Shown: positions 33,385 to 43,481, numbered from the stretch's first letter. The stretch: DNA of 43,574 nt from JACKCP01 sp034007295 (GCA_034007295.1 JAVERC010000028.1:1-43574), one strand, 5' to 3'. Made by a program: numbers and translations. The notes: generated from the sequence alone by a model not told the origin.

Positions 33385-34302
33385 ATGAAAAACCCTGACC
33401 TTAGAGTAAAAATTGGAAATCTTGAACTTAAAAATCCTGTTATGCCTGCATCAGGTACGTTTGGATATGGACTTGAATATATTGATCAGGTAAACTTGGA
33501 AAACCTTGGTGCTATAATTGTAAAAGGCCTTTCACTTGAGCCCTCAAAAGGAAACCTGCACCCAAGGGTTGTTGAAACACCTTCCGGCCTTTTAAATGCA
33601 GTAGGACTTGAAAATATTGGAATAAAAAATTTTATTGAAACAAGGCTTCCAGTTTTAAAAAAATTTAATACTCCTGTAATTACAAATATTTATGGAAAAA
33701 CAGAATCAGATTATGAAAAACTTGCTGAAATTATTGACAAAGAAAAAAATATTTCTGCCATAGAAGTTAATATTTCATGCCCAAATGTAAAAAAAGGCGG
33801 CCTTGCATTTGGGACCTCAGCTGAGACATGTTTTAATCTTATTTCAAAGGTAAGAAAAAAAACAAATAAAACCCTGATTGTAAAACTTACCCCGAATGTA
33901 ACAGATATTAAGCCAATTGCAAAAAGTGCTGAAGATGCCGGAGCCGACGCTTTATCCCTGATAAATACAATTACTGGAATGGTAATTGATATAAATACAA
34001 GAAAACCTATGCTTGCAAATATCACCGGAGGACTCTCAGGTCCGGCCATCAGGCCTGTTGCACTAAGAATGGTTTATGAGGCATGCTCATGCGTAAAAAT
34101 ACCTGTTATTGGGATAGGTGGAATTGTTAATTATGAAGATGCTGTCTCTTTTATAATAGCCGGAGCTTCAGCAGTCCAGGTTGGAACTGCCAATTTCATT
34201 GATCCTCAAAACTGCGAAAAAATTATTTCAGGATTAATTAGATTTATGAAAAAAAATAAAATTTCATCAATCTCGGAGATTAAAGGAACAATAGACATAT
34301 GA
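33385..34302 (+). CDS. pyrD: Dihydroorotate dehydrogenase, class 1B catalytic subunit
   Basis: This 305-residue FMN TIM-barrel enzyme oxidises dihydroorotate to orotate in pyrimidine synthesis. It has PASGTFGYGLEY, EVNISCPNVKKGG (Cys as base, class 1), GLSGPAIRP and GIGGIVNYEDAVSFIIAGA (FMN phosphate). Class 1B normally pairs with the PyrK electron-transfer subunit, which is not adjacent here. Monocistronic in this window. Confidence 0.93.
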   Translation: MKNPDLRVKIGNLELKNPVMPASGTFGYGLEYIDQVNLENLGAIIVKGLSLEPSKGNLHPRVVETPSGLLNAVGLENIGIKNFIETRLPVLKKFNTPVITNIYGKTESDYEKLAEIIDKEKNISAIEVNISCPNVKKGGLAFGTSAETCFNLISKVRKKTNKTLIVKLTPNVTDIKPIAKSAEDAGADALSLINTITGMVIDINTRKPMLANITGGLSGPAIRPVALRMVYEACSCVKIPVIGIGGIVNYEDAVSFIIAGASAVQVGTANFIDPQNCEKIISGLIRFMKKNKISSISEIKGTIDI

Positions 34303-34502
34303 CAATCATAACTATCTGTAATAAAATAAAAAAAGTTTATATATTTTTTTAGTTTACAAAATTTAAACCTCAATAAAATGAATTTAACAATTGTTATTGC
34401 TTGAATATAAAATAAATTTGCGTTAATAACCAATAACATTGTATTTATTTGTAAATCACTCAAATCCAAACCTAAAAGAATTAAAATCAAAGGAGTACAA
34501 GT

Positions 34503-35057
34503 ATGAAAAGACTACTGGCTGTTTTAATTATTTCATTTATGCTTTCACCTGCACTTTCTGCACAGGAAGTAGGAGGAGTTAATTTTTCAGACCAAATGAC
34601 AATTTCTGGCAAAAATATGGTTCTAAACGGTGCAGGTCTTAGAAAAAAAGCTTTTATAAAAGTTTATGCATGCGGACTTTATGTCAATGAAAAAACAAGC
34701 GATGCCAAGGCTATTATAAATGCAGATGATCCAATGGCAATCAGACTTGTCATTACAACTGGTCTTGTCTCCAAAGAAAAAATGCAGGATGCAATGACAG
34801 AAGGCTTTGAAGCTTCAACAAACGGAAATCAGGCAGCACTTCAGAATAAAATTGATGCTTTTAACAAGTGCTTTAACGACGAAATAGTTAAAGAAGATGA
34901 ATTTTTAATGACCTATGTTCCAGGAACTGGAGTTGTTGTTTCAAAAAATGGAACTGAAAAAGGTATAATTGATGGTATTGACTTTAAAAAAGCTCTTTTC
35001 GGTATATGGCTTGGCGACAAACCAGCTGATGACGGTTTAAAAGAAGATTTGATTTAA
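34503..35057 (+). CDS. Secreted chalcone-isomerase-like protein
   Basis: This 184-residue protein has a signal peptide (about 1-20, ending LSAQ). The body starts VGGVNFSDQM, followed by LNGAGLRKKAFIKVYACGLYV, then IRLVITTGLVSKEKM and KALFGIWLGDKPADDGLKEDLI. These are the landmarks of the bacterial chalcone-isomerase-like family (Chalcone_3), a periplasmic protein of unknown substrate. AAAGGAG is at good spacing before the ATG. A hairpin follows. Monocistronic, convergent with the transglutaminase-like gene. Confidence 0.9.
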   Translation: MKRLLAVLIISFMLSPALSAQEVGGVNFSDQMTISGKNMVLNGAGLRKKAFIKVYACGLYVNEKTSDAKAIINADDPMAIRLVITTGLVSKEKMQDAMTEGFEASTNGNQAALQNKIDAFNKCFNDEIVKEDEFLMTYVPGTGVVVSKNGTEKGIIDGIDFKKALFGIWLGDKPADDGLKEDLI

Positions 35058-35070
35058 AACCTGAAAATTT

Positions 35071-35093
35071 GAGCGGAATTTTTTATTCCGCTC
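35071..35093. terminator. Hairpin between convergent genes
   Basis: GAGCGGAAT (35071-35079) and ATTCCGCTC (35085-35093) form a 9-bp stem with a short T-rich loop. Only interrupted T follows on either strand, so it is probably a moderate bidirectional terminator. Confidence 0.75.
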
Positions 35094-35123
35094 TAAAATA
35101 AAATTTAATTTTTCACATTAAAA

Positions 35124-35807
35124 TCAACCCTTAAAATCTTCCTCTGCTTCCTTATAAAAATCACCTGATACAGTTTTATCAAGTTTTGTAAAAAGATTTT
35201 TATATACATCAAGCGATCTTCTTAAAATTTCTTCAAAAGGAAGCTCGTCAAAATAGCCGAAATCCTTGATATAAGACATATGTTTTCTTCCGGATTCATC
35301 AAATTCATGAAAAAGTGAATCATTTTCACCGTCAAAATCAAGTGGTTTTACCTTAAATTTTTCACATAATTCTCTGTTAAAAGTCGGCGTTGCCTTAATC
35401 CATCTGCCGTTTAAATAAAGTTCTGTGTATCCATGATAATAAAAAGTATCAGTTCCCATTATTTCTTTCAGTCTTTTAGTTGTCAGATGATTTTTAACAT
35501 CTGCAAGACCAAGCCTTGCCGGAATATTTACAGCTTTTAAAGCTCCACACAATGCAACAGCTTTTGCAACACAATATCCTTTTTTTCTTTCAATTATTGA
35601 ACTTGCTTTCATACCGTTTCTTGTAAAATCAATATCATAGGGACTATAATAAATTTGATCTCTTACTGCATAAAAAAGAGCTTTTGCCTTTTCCTTTAAA
35701 GACATATTTTCCTTAGTATTTTTTGCTGCAAAATCCTTTACTTGGAAATGATCAGAGTCCATAAAAAAAGTAGGCTCAAGATAATACTCAGGATTTTTCT
35801 CTTCCAT
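35124..35807 (-). CDS. Transglutaminase-like cysteine peptidase-fold protein
   Basis: This 227-residue cytoplasmic protein is of the transglutaminase-like (PF01841) fold. The catalytic Cys is in RKKGYCVAKAVALCGAL, and the His is in YYHGYTELYLNGRW. The expected Asp follows as KATPTFN, with Thr in the usual DPT place, a variation seen in this small family. Function unknown; peptidase or deamidase activity is possible. Last gene of the clpS operon, 15 bp after sbcB. Confidence 0.82.
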   Translation of the reverse strand: MEEKNPEYYLEPTFFMDSDHFQVKDFAAKNTKENMSLKEKAKALFYAVRDQIYYSPYDIDFTRNGMKASSIIERKKGYCVAKAVALCGALKAVNIPARLGLADVKNHLTTKRLKEIMGTDTFYYHGYTELYLNGRWIKATPTFNRELCEKFKVKPLDFDGENDSLFHEFDESGRKHMSYIKDFGYFDELPFEEILRRSLDVYKNLFTKLDKTVSGDFYKEAEEDFKG

Positions 35808-35822
35808 AATAGTTCTCCCTTT

Positions 35823-37244
35823 TTATAAATCAAAATTTTTATAAACATGGGACTTTAAGTCATTTAAAAGTGCCCTGTCCGATTCATTAATGTCTGAATT
35901 TAAAAACTCATCAATTTTTAAAACAGCATCTTTTGGCAGCATTCTTTTATTTCCCATATAGTCTAGGGGAACAAGCTTGGAATCAATGGGATTTATTTTT
36001 GAAAAATATTTATTTTTCTCTTTTTCAAGCTCTTCAAACATGGAAACATCATAATTTCTAAAAAGAATTCTTTGCCCGAGTTTCTGATTTATCTTATCAA
36101 GACTGCTTAAAATTTTTATTTTATCTTCTAGTTCTGCTTCAACAAAAAATCTGCATTTTTCTGCTTCATAATCTTTTAAAAAGCCTCTTTCATATAAAAA
36201 AGCATCTTCATCTACACCATCAACTTCTGGATATCTGTAATTTAAATGATATTTGCAGAGTTCATTAAAAATCTCCTCATTTTTTTCAAAAAATTTAAGA
36301 TTTTCCATAAATTGCCTTAAATTATCATTATTTAATTTTGATTTGAATCTGTCATAAAAAGGAAGAAGAAATGGGGGTTCGCCAAATTTTTTCCTCACAA
36401 CAAATGTTTTTTCCTCAATATTTTCCTTTGTAAGATTTAAAATTTCTTTAGAATCAAGTCTTAACCAGACGCTTTGATTTGAGTATGGAACAGAATTTCC
36501 AAGACATAAAAAAGGTGCCATAAAATTATTTTCAAAACCTATTTTACCATGAATAAAAATTCCTGACTTGTGAATTCCAAATCTGCTTTGAAAAACCTGG
36601 TCAACAGATTCACTTCTTTTTTTATCTGTATTTTTTACAAAAAAATCTCTTAAATATTCAAAAATCTTTTTTTCTCTTGAAAACAATTTTGCAAGGTTAA
36701 GTGTTGCTTCAACATCTGCTAGTGCATCATGTGCTGTTCCCTTTGTTAAATTATTTAATGGAATAAGATTTTCAAGCTTAAGAGATACTTTACCCTCCAA
36801 AAAAGGCCATACTGCAGAATTATTGGAAAAAAGATAAAAAAACACTGCCATTGGATAAATATCCATTCTTGAGCAGTTATTTTTAAACTGATGGGTATAT
36901 GGAGTCATAAGATTTCTGTAAAAGGAAAATCTTAAAAATTCATCATCAAAACCAAGGGTATTATATCCAAGTGAAATTGTTCCAGGAAAATTCATGAGCC
37001 TGTGAATTTCTTTTACTGCTTCAAATTCACTTACACCGTCTTTAAGTTCGCTTGGCCCCATCTTATGAACTAAAAGTGCCTCAGGTGAAATAATTATATC
37101 GTCTCTTAAAGCAATTTTAAAATTATGAGTTTCAAGGATATTAAAATCAAGATCTGTCCTTATTGCAGCAAACTGAACAATCTGATCAAAACATTTACTA
37201 AGTCCGCTTGTTTCAATATCATAAAACAGATATGTATTTTTCAT
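35823..37244 (-). CDS. sbcB: Exodeoxyribonuclease I
   Basis: This 473-residue DnaQ-fold exonuclease degrades single-stranded DNA 3' to 5'. Exo I is FYDIETSGLSKCFDQIVQFAA, Exo II SLGYNTLGFDDEF and Exo III AHDALADVEATLNLAK. The remainder is the SH3-like and helical ExoI C-terminal region, so it is SbcB rather than a polymerase proofreading subunit. It begins 4 bp after the aat stop, as part of the clpS-clpA-aat transcript. Confidence 0.92.
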   Translation of the reverse strand: MKNTYLFYDIETSGLSKCFDQIVQFAAIRTDLDFNILETHNFKIALRDDIIISPEALLVHKMGPSELKDGVSEFEAVKEIHRLMNFPGTISLGYNTLGFDDEFLRFSFYRNLMTPYTHQFKNNCSRMDIYPMAVFFYLFSNNSAVWPFLEGKVSLKLENLIPLNNLTKGTAHDALADVEATLNLAKLFSREKKIFEYLRDFFVKNTDKKRSESVDQVFQSRFGIHKSGIFIHGKIGFENNFMAPFLCLGNSVPYSNQSVWLRLDSKEILNLTKENIEEKTFVVRKKFGEPPFLLPFYDRFKSKLNNDNLRQFMENLKFFEKNEEIFNELCKYHLNYRYPEVDGVDEDAFLYERGFLKDYEAEKCRFFVEAELEDKIKILSSLDKINQKLGQRILFRNYDVSMFEELEKEKNKYFSKINPIDSKLVPLDYMGNKRMLPKDAVLKIDEFLNSDINESDRALLNDLKSHVYKNFDL

Positions 37245-37248
37245 TTAA

Positions 37249-37953
37249 TCAAACCACCTCAAGGTTATTATCTAAAGACCATTTACCAGAAAAAAAAGGC
37301 TTTTTTTCAGTCAAATCCTTTACATATTCCAAAAAATCTTTTCTTGGAATTTCAACAGCACCAAATCTTTTGAGATTATCAGTTTTAACCTGGCAGTCAA
37401 TAATTGGAAAATTCCATTTTTCAAGCTGCTTTACAAGATATACAAATCCTGTTTTTGAAGAATCAGGCTCAAGTGCAAACATTGATTCCCCAAAAAAGAT
37501 TCTGCCTATTGACACTCCGTAAAGTCCTCCGCAAATTTTAGTGTCATTCCATACTTCAACAGAATGAGCATAACCCATTTCATGGAGTTTTATATATGCA
37601 TTTTCCATTTCTTCTGTGATCCAGGTTTCCTCATTGTTATTTGTTCTAATTCTGGCACACATCTTTATTACATATTCAAAATTTTTGTCAAAACTCACAG
37701 AAAATTTATTTTTTTTTAGCGTTTTTTTAAGTGACTTTGAAATATGCAGATTTTTTGTGAATAAAACCATTCGAGGATCTGGTGACCACCAAAGGTAAGG
37801 ATTATAGTCATCAAACCAGGGGAAAATACCTTTTTTATATGCAGCTAAAATTCGTTCAGGTTCAAGCCCCCCTCCAATAGCAAGAAGCCCTGAACTTTCT
37901 GCAAATTCAGGAGGAGGAAAAGAAATCCTTGAAGTAAGTTCAAAAACAGGCAT
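37249..37953 (-). CDS. aat: Leucyl/phenylalanyl-tRNA--protein transferase
   Basis: This 234-residue enzyme adds Leu or Phe from tRNA to proteins with N-terminal Lys or Arg, making ClpS N-degrons. It has ESSGLLAIGGGLEPERILAAYKKGIFPW, LWWSPDPRMVL and AHSVEVWNDTKICGGLYGVSIGRIFFGESMF, all family signatures. The start overlaps the clpA stop (TGATG). Linking aat with clpS and clpA in one operon matches their joint pathway. Confidence 0.96.
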   Translation of the reverse strand: MPVFELTSRISFPPPEFAESSGLLAIGGGLEPERILAAYKKGIFPWFDDYNPYLWWSPDPRMVLFTKNLHISKSLKKTLKKNKFSVSFDKNFEYVIKMCARIRTNNNEETWITEEMENAYIKLHEMGYAHSVEVWNDTKICGGLYGVSIGRIFFGESMFALEPDSSKTGFVYLVKQLEKWNFPIIDCQVKTDNLKRFGAVEIPRKDFLEYVKDLTEKKPFFSGKWSLDNNLEVV

Positions 37954-40196
37954 CAGTTCTTTTTATAAGTAAAAGTAAAGCTGCCGTCTCTGCAGCCTAT
38001 TGTTACTTTACCTCCATCTGAGATTTCACCAAATAAAATTTCATCAACCATTTTATCTTTTATTTCTGTCTGAATAAGTCTTGCAAGAGGTCTTGCACCA
38101 TAAGTTGAATCATAACCTTTTTCAGCAAGAAGCTCCTTTGCTTTTTTTGTTACTTTTACAATAATCTTTTTTTCCTCAAGAGAAGAACTCATTTCAGCTG
38201 TAAACTTTTCAACAATTTTTATCATTATAGCTTTATCAAGATGATTAAAATAAACTATTTCATCAAGCCTGTTTCTAAATTCAGGCGGAAAAGTTCTTCC
38301 AAGTGCGTTTTTACCCTTTGACAGGGAATCATCTTTCATATTTCCAAATCCAATTGACTTAGAAGCCATTTCTCTTGCTCCGGCATTTGATGTCATCATT
38401 AAGATTACGTTTCTGAAATCTGCATGCCTGCCGTTATTGTCTGTAAGCTTACCATAATCCATAACCTGAAGAAGGATATTGTAAATATCTGGATGTGCCT
38501 TTTCAATTTCATCTAAAAGAAGAACACTATGGGGTTTTTTTCTTATGGAGTCTGTAAGAAGGCCTCCCTGGTCAAATCCAACATATCCAGGAGGTGCTCC
38601 AATAAGCCTTGCTACAGAATGCTTTTCCATATATTCTGACATATCAAATCTTAAAAAATTAATGCCAAGTGTTTTTGCAACCTGTTTTGCAAGCTCTGTT
38701 TTTCCAACACCTGTTGGACCTGTAAAAAGAAAAGAACCTATTGGTTTTTCCACATTTCCAAGACCAGCTTTTGATCTTTTTATTGCCGAAACAACTGCTT
38801 CAACAGCACTGTCCTGCCCAAAAAGATATTTTTTTATTTCATTTTCAAGTTTTGCAAGTTTATTTTTATCATTTCCACTCATTTGCTGAAGAGGAACTTT
38901 TGCCATTTTTGAAACAACGTCTGTTATTTCCTTTTCACTGATAAAATCTATTTTTTTATCAGAAAGTGCTGTCATTGCTCCAACCTCGTCAATCACATCA
39001 ATTGCCTTATCCGGCAGATATCTCTCATTTAAGTGCCGTAAAGAAAGTTTTACAGCTGATTCAATTGCATCTTCAGAATATTTTATTCCATGAAACATTT
39101 CATAACTTGATTTAAGTCCTTTTAAAATTTCAATTGTTTCCTCTTCAGAAGGCTCTGATACATCAATTTTTTCAAATCTTCTTGAAAGTGCCCTGTCCTT
39201 CTCAAAATGATTTTTAAATTCCTCATGGGTTGTTGATCCAATGCATCTGAAACTTCCGCTTGTAAGAGATGGTTTTAAAATATTTGAAGCATCCATTGAA
39301 CCTGAGTTTGTTGCACCAGCTCCTACTATTGTATGAATTTCATCAATAAAAAGGATTGCATCATCAATTTCTTCAAGCTCAATCAAAACTCTTTTAAGTC
39401 TTTGTTCAAAATCTCCCCTAAATTTTGTGCCTGCTAAAAGAGAACCAAGATCAAGTGAAAAAATTTTAGAATTAATCAGTTTGTCAGGTACATCTCCTTC
39501 AAATATTTTTCTTGCAAGCCCTTCTGCAATTGCTGTTTTACCAACACCTGGATCTCCGACATAAACAGGGTTGTTTTTCCTTCTTCTGCATAAAACCTGC
39601 ATTGTTCTTTTCAGTTCATCTTCTCTGCCTATAAGTGGATCAATTTTTCCTGAAGCTGCCTTTGCTATCATATCAACTGTATACAAGGACAGTGCTGAGC
39701 TGTCTTTTTTAATCTGTTCATCAGTGGTTACATGATCAAAACCAATTCTATCCCTTGAAGATCTTTCCAGCCCCTGACCATGGGAAATATAATTTAAAAT
39801 ATCAATTCTTGTTATGCTTTCCTTTTTCAAAAAAAACACTGCATGGGAATATTCTTCCTCAAAAATTGAAACTAAAATATCTCCTACATTAATTGTCTGC
39901 TTTTCAGCTGCCCTTGCATGATTTACTGCTCTTTGAATTACTCTTTGAAAACCAATTGTCTGCTGAAGAACATAATTTGAATCCTTTGGCATACTCTCAA
40001 GGTGTTCATCAAAATATGTCTTGAGATCTGACTTTAAAATATGAATATTTCCTCCGCATGACTCAATTATTTCAACTCCGTATGCATCATGCAAAATTGC
40101 AAAAAGAACATGCTCAACACAAACATATTCGTGTCTTCTTTTTTTAGCTTCTCTTACTGCAAAACCAAGAGTAGCACTTAATTCCTTGCTTATCAT
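37953..40196 (-). CDS. clpA: ATP-dependent Clp protease ATPase subunit ClpA
   Basis: This 747-residue AAA+ unfoldase works with ClpP. The N-terminal double-repeat domain (about 1-145) receives ClpS. D1 has GDPGVGKTAIAEG and ILFIDEIHTIVGAG, D2 has GPTGVGKTELAKQ and VLLLDEIEKAHPD. The IGF loop KSIGFGNMKDD would dock into ClpP. The short middle region makes it ClpA rather than ClpB. It starts 3 bp after clpS. Confidence 0.96.
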   Translation of the reverse strand: MISKELSATLGFAVREAKKRRHEYVCVEHVLFAILHDAYGVEIIESCGGNIHILKSDLKTYFDEHLESMPKDSNYVLQQTIGFQRVIQRAVNHARAAEKQTINVGDILVSIFEEEYSHAVFFLKKESITRIDILNYISHGQGLERSSRDRIGFDHVTTDEQIKKDSSALSLYTVDMIAKAASGKIDPLIGREDELKRTMQVLCRRRKNNPVYVGDPGVGKTAIAEGLARKIFEGDVPDKLINSKIFSLDLGSLLAGTKFRGDFEQRLKRVLIELEEIDDAILFIDEIHTIVGAGATNSGSMDASNILKPSLTSGSFRCIGSTTHEEFKNHFEKDRALSRRFEKIDVSEPSEEETIEILKGLKSSYEMFHGIKYSEDAIESAVKLSLRHLNERYLPDKAIDVIDEVGAMTALSDKKIDFISEKEITDVVSKMAKVPLQQMSGNDKNKLAKLENEIKKYLFGQDSAVEAVVSAIKRSKAGLGNVEKPIGSFLFTGPTGVGKTELAKQVAKTLGINFLRFDMSEYMEKHSVARLIGAPPGYVGFDQGGLLTDSIRKKPHSVLLLDEIEKAHPDIYNILLQVMDYGKLTDNNGRHADFRNVILMMTSNAGAREMASKSIGFGNMKDDSLSKGKNALGRTFPPEFRNRLDEIVYFNHLDKAIMIKIVEKFTAEMSSSLEEKKIIVKVTKKAKELLAEKGYDSTYGARPLARLIQTEIKDKMVDEILFGEISDGGKVTIGCRDGSFTFTYKKN

Positions 40197-40199
40197 ATA

Positions 40200-40514
40200 T
40201 TATGCCTTCTCCATTGTACTTTTTAATGGAAACCCGCTGTTTTTTGCGAGAGCTGTAACTGTTTCCACTTTGGTTTCGGCTAATTCATAAGGATATACTC
40301 CGCAAATTCCCACACCTTTTTTATGAACATTGAGCATTATTTTTTCAGCTTCTGCCTCGGATTTATGAAAAACTGTAATAAGAATATCAACAACAAAATC
40401 CATGGTTGTATAATCATCATTATGTAAAAGCACTTTATATAAAGGAGGCTCTGTTATCTTTTCCGAGATCTCAGATATTACCTCCTGCTCTGTCCCCGGA
40501 TTTTTTACACTCAT
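40200..40514 (-). CDS. clpS: ClpAP adaptor ClpS
   Basis: This 104-residue adaptor delivers N-degron proteins to ClpA. The core is PPLYKVLLHNDDYTTMDFVVDIL, with the NDD motif for alpha-amino binding, followed by AEAEKIMLNVHKKGVGICGVYPYELAETK. The ~28-residue N-terminal extension is flexible, as expected. A G-rich AGGGGG Shine-Dalgarno sequence precedes the ATG. First gene of the operon clpS-clpA-aat-sbcB-transglutaminase-like. Confidence 0.96.
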   Translation of the reverse strand: MSVKNPGTEQEVISEISEKITEPPLYKVLLHNDDYTTMDFVVDILITVFHKSEAEAEKIMLNVHKKGVGICGVYPYELAETKVETVTALAKNSGFPLKSTMEKA

Positions 40515-40577
40515 TGTTTCCCCCTAAAATTTATTTCTTTGTATTAATCCTAAACATTTAATTTACTTAAATCAAGG

Positions 40578-43118
40578 TTATGCACCGCAGCATTTTTTAT
40601 ATTTTTTACCGCTGCCACATGGGCAAAGATCGTTTCTGCCTATTTTCGGCTCATTTCTAACTATTGTTTTACCTCCGCCATCAGATCCGCTTCCGCTTGA
40701 AAAAACCATTTCATCTTCGGATACTTCTTTAAAAACAGGCTTTTTTTCTTCCTCATAGGTATTTTGAATTTCGATTCTCATAAGAATATTTACAATTTCG
40801 TCCTGAATTTTTTCAATCATGGACTGAAACATTGAAAAGCCTTCTTTTTTATAAATAATCAATGGATTCTGCTGGGCATATCCCCTAAGGCCGATACCCT
40901 CCTTTAATTGATCCATATTAAGAAGATGATCTTTCCACAATGAGTCTACAGTCTGAAGCATGATAAAATGTTCAAGCTCTCTCATGTTTTCTGAGCCGAT
41001 TGTATTTTCCTTTCTGTTGTACTCATCCATAGCTTTTTTATAAATAAGTTCAGCAAGGTCATCTTCAGTTAAATTTTCAATATTTATATCCTGGTCATCT
41101 AAATTTAGGCTTATTTCTTTTCTTACCTTTTCTCTAAATTCATTAAATCCGTATGACTGGGTTTTATCTTCATTTTTAGAACTTATAAATGCTGCTGCAA
41201 CCTCATAGGATTTATTTTCAATTATTTCTGATATTTTTTCTTTAAGATCCTCGTTTGTAAGAGCTATTTTTCTTTCCTTGTAAATAACTTCTCTTTGAGC
41301 ATTCATTACATCATCATATTCAAGAAGATGCTTTCTTATATCAAAGTTATGGCCCTCAACTTTTTTCTGAGCATTTTCAATTGCTCTTGAAATAATACCA
41401 TGTTCAATTGTCTCACCTTCTTTCATCCCAAGACGGTCCATTACCTTTGTTATTCTTTCTCCTCCAAAAATCCTGAGAAGATCATCTTCAAGGGAAAGAT
41501 AAAATCTTGAAGAACCAGGGTCTCCCTGGCGTCCTGAACGTCCTCTCAACTGATTATCTATTCGTCTTGATTCATGCCTTTCTGTACCTATAATGTGAAG
41601 CCCTCCAAGATCTATGACACCTTCTCCAAGAACAATATCAGTTCCACGTCCTGCCATGTTTGTTGATATGGTAACTGATTTTTTCTGGCCTGCCAAAGCA
41701 ACAATCTCAGCTTCTTTTTCATGTTGTTTGGCATTTAGAACTTCATGTGGAACGCCTCTTTTTTTGAGCATTTTGCTGAAAAATTCAGATACATCAATTG
41801 ATATTGTACCAACAAGAACCGGCTGTCCCTTTTTATAGCATTCAGTAATTTCTGCTATAGCAGCCTCAAATTTTTCCTTTTTTGTTTTATAGATAACGTC
41901 TGGATGATCTTTTCGTATCAGCGGTTTATTAGTTGGTATTACAAGCACTTCAAGACCGTAGATTTCGGCAAATTCTTTTGCTTCTGTTTCTGCTGTTCCT
42001 GTCATACCGCTTAATTTATTGTACATTCTAAAATAATTTTGGAATGTGATTGAAGCAAGGGTTTGGTTTTCATTTTCAATTTTTACCCCTTCCTTTGCTT
42101 CAAGAGCCTGATGAAGACCTTCACTGAATCTTCTTCCTGGCATAAGCCTTCCTGTAAATTCATCTACAATTACAACCTGTCCTTCATTTACAATATAATC
42201 AACATCTCTTTTAAAAATTGTATGTGCCTTCAAGGCCTGATTAATGTGATGAAGAGTTTCAATGTGAGAGGGATCATAAATATTTTTTATACCCATCTCA
42301 TTTTCTACATTTAAAATTCCTTCATCTGTTAAAAGAACATTTTTATCTTTTTCATCGACTGTATAATCAGTATCTTTATTTAATTTTCTAATAACAAGGT
42401 CAGCCATATTATAAAGATCTGTCGATTTTTCTGCAGGTCCTGAAATTATAAGTGGAGTTCTTGCCTCATCTATCAAAATCGAGTCAACCTCATCAACTAT
42501 TGCAAAGTTAAGCTCCCTTTGCACAAGGTCTTCTTTCCTGAATTTCATATTATCCCGAAGATAGTCAAATCCGAACTCATTGTTAGTTCCATATACTATG
42601 TCACAATTATAAGCTTCCTTTCTCTGCCTGTCATTCAGACCGTGAATAATAACGCCTACTGAAAGCCCTAAGAAACCATAAATTTTACCCATCCACTGGG
42701 AGTCTCTTTTTGCAAGATAATCGTTTACAGTTATTATATGAACCCCTTTGCCTGTTATTGCATTAAGATATGCTGGAAGAGTTGCAACAAGAGTTTTACC
42801 CTCACCAGTTTTCATTTCTGCAATATTTCCCTCATGAAGAACAACTCCGCCTACTATCTGGCAGTCAAAATGTCTCATATCTAAAACTCTTTTAGAAGCT
42901 TCCCTTACAACTGCAAAGGCTTCAGGAAGAATTGAATCTAAAATTTCACCTTCCAAATATCTTTTTTTAAACTCGGCTGTTTTATTTTTTAGTTCTTCAT
43001 CTGAAAGCTCAAGGATTGATGATTCAAGGTCATTAACTTTTTCAACTATTTTGGATATCCTTTTGAGCTGTCTGTCATTTCTTGTTCCAAATAAAGCTTT
43101 TAGCAAATTTACTATCAT
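40578..43118 (-). CDS. secA: Preprotein translocase ATPase SecA
   Basis: This 846-residue motor drives secretion through SecYEG. Walker A is AEMKTGEGKTLVATL, Walker B/DEAD-like AIVDEVDSILIDEARTPLI, and further motifs are TISTNMAGRGTDI and GRSGRQGDPGSSRF. The C-terminal zinc and SecB-binding tail is NDLCPCGSGKKYKKCCG. AAGGA precedes the ATG. It is monocistronic here, 64 bp upstream of clpS on the same strand. Confidence 0.97.
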   Translation of the reverse strand: MIVNLLKALFGTRNDRQLKRISKIVEKVNDLESSILELSDEELKNKTAEFKKRYLEGEILDSILPEAFAVVREASKRVLDMRHFDCQIVGGVVLHEGNIAEMKTGEGKTLVATLPAYLNAITGKGVHIITVNDYLAKRDSQWMGKIYGFLGLSVGVIIHGLNDRQRKEAYNCDIVYGTNNEFGFDYLRDNMKFRKEDLVQRELNFAIVDEVDSILIDEARTPLIISGPAEKSTDLYNMADLVIRKLNKDTDYTVDEKDKNVLLTDEGILNVENEMGIKNIYDPSHIETLHHINQALKAHTIFKRDVDYIVNEGQVVIVDEFTGRLMPGRRFSEGLHQALEAKEGVKIENENQTLASITFQNYFRMYNKLSGMTGTAETEAKEFAEIYGLEVLVIPTNKPLIRKDHPDVIYKTKKEKFEAAIAEITECYKKGQPVLVGTISIDVSEFFSKMLKKRGVPHEVLNAKQHEKEAEIVALAGQKKSVTISTNMAGRGTDIVLGEGVIDLGGLHIIGTERHESRRIDNQLRGRSGRQGDPGSSRFYLSLEDDLLRIFGGERITKVMDRLGMKEGETIEHGIISRAIENAQKKVEGHNFDIRKHLLEYDDVMNAQREVIYKERKIALTNEDLKEKISEIIENKSYEVAAAFISSKNEDKTQSYGFNEFREKVRKEISLNLDDQDINIENLTEDDLAELIYKKAMDEYNRKENTIGSENMRELEHFIMLQTVDSLWKDHLLNMDQLKEGIGLRGYAQQNPLIIYKKEGFSMFQSMIEKIQDEIVNILMRIEIQNTYEEEKKPVFKEVSEDEMVFSSGSGSDGGGKTIVRNEPKIGRNDLCPCGSGKKYKKCCGA

Positions 43119-43475
43119 TTTTATTCCTTATAAATATTGGTTTGCAACCAAGAAATGTTGCCTAAATAAGACTAAATTCAAATTAATCCTTAAAAAATCT
43201 TAAAAAATTAGTTTAATACTCGAAAAGCCAATTAAACAATTGTTCTTTCCCAATATAATCAAAGTATCCTGAATGTAAATTTTTAAGTTTTTATTCACCA
43301 AAAAATTCTTAAATAAAAATATAATTTTTAATTTATCAACAAAGAAATATTTATAAACCAATTAGATTAAAATATCAAAATCAAAAACCCTCATTCCTAA
43401 ATATTAAACGAGGGCTTTTGATTTGTTTTTTTAAATAATTTTATTCTATTACATAAATGAAAAATATTTTTTCTT
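43119..43475. other. secA leader/promoter region and terminator, no gene
   Basis: This AT-rich spacer upstream of secA contains TTGGTT/AACCAA (43137-43151), which could form a small hairpin in the secA leader 19 bp before the start codon. A strong inverted repeat lies at 43380-43422. I cannot place convincing promoter boxes. No ORF of note. Confidence 0.45.
43380..43432. terminator. Intrinsic terminator upstream of secA
   Basis: ATCAAAAACCCTC (43380-43392) and GAGGGCTTTTGAT (43410-43422) form a 13-bp stem with one mismatch. It is followed by TTGTTTTTTT on the plus strand and by GGGTTTTTGATTTT on the minus strand. It probably ends a minus-strand gene beyond the window, with the repeat copy at 43482 in its 3'-UTR, as with leuCD. 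Confidence 0.75.
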
Positions 43476-43481
43476 TGAATA

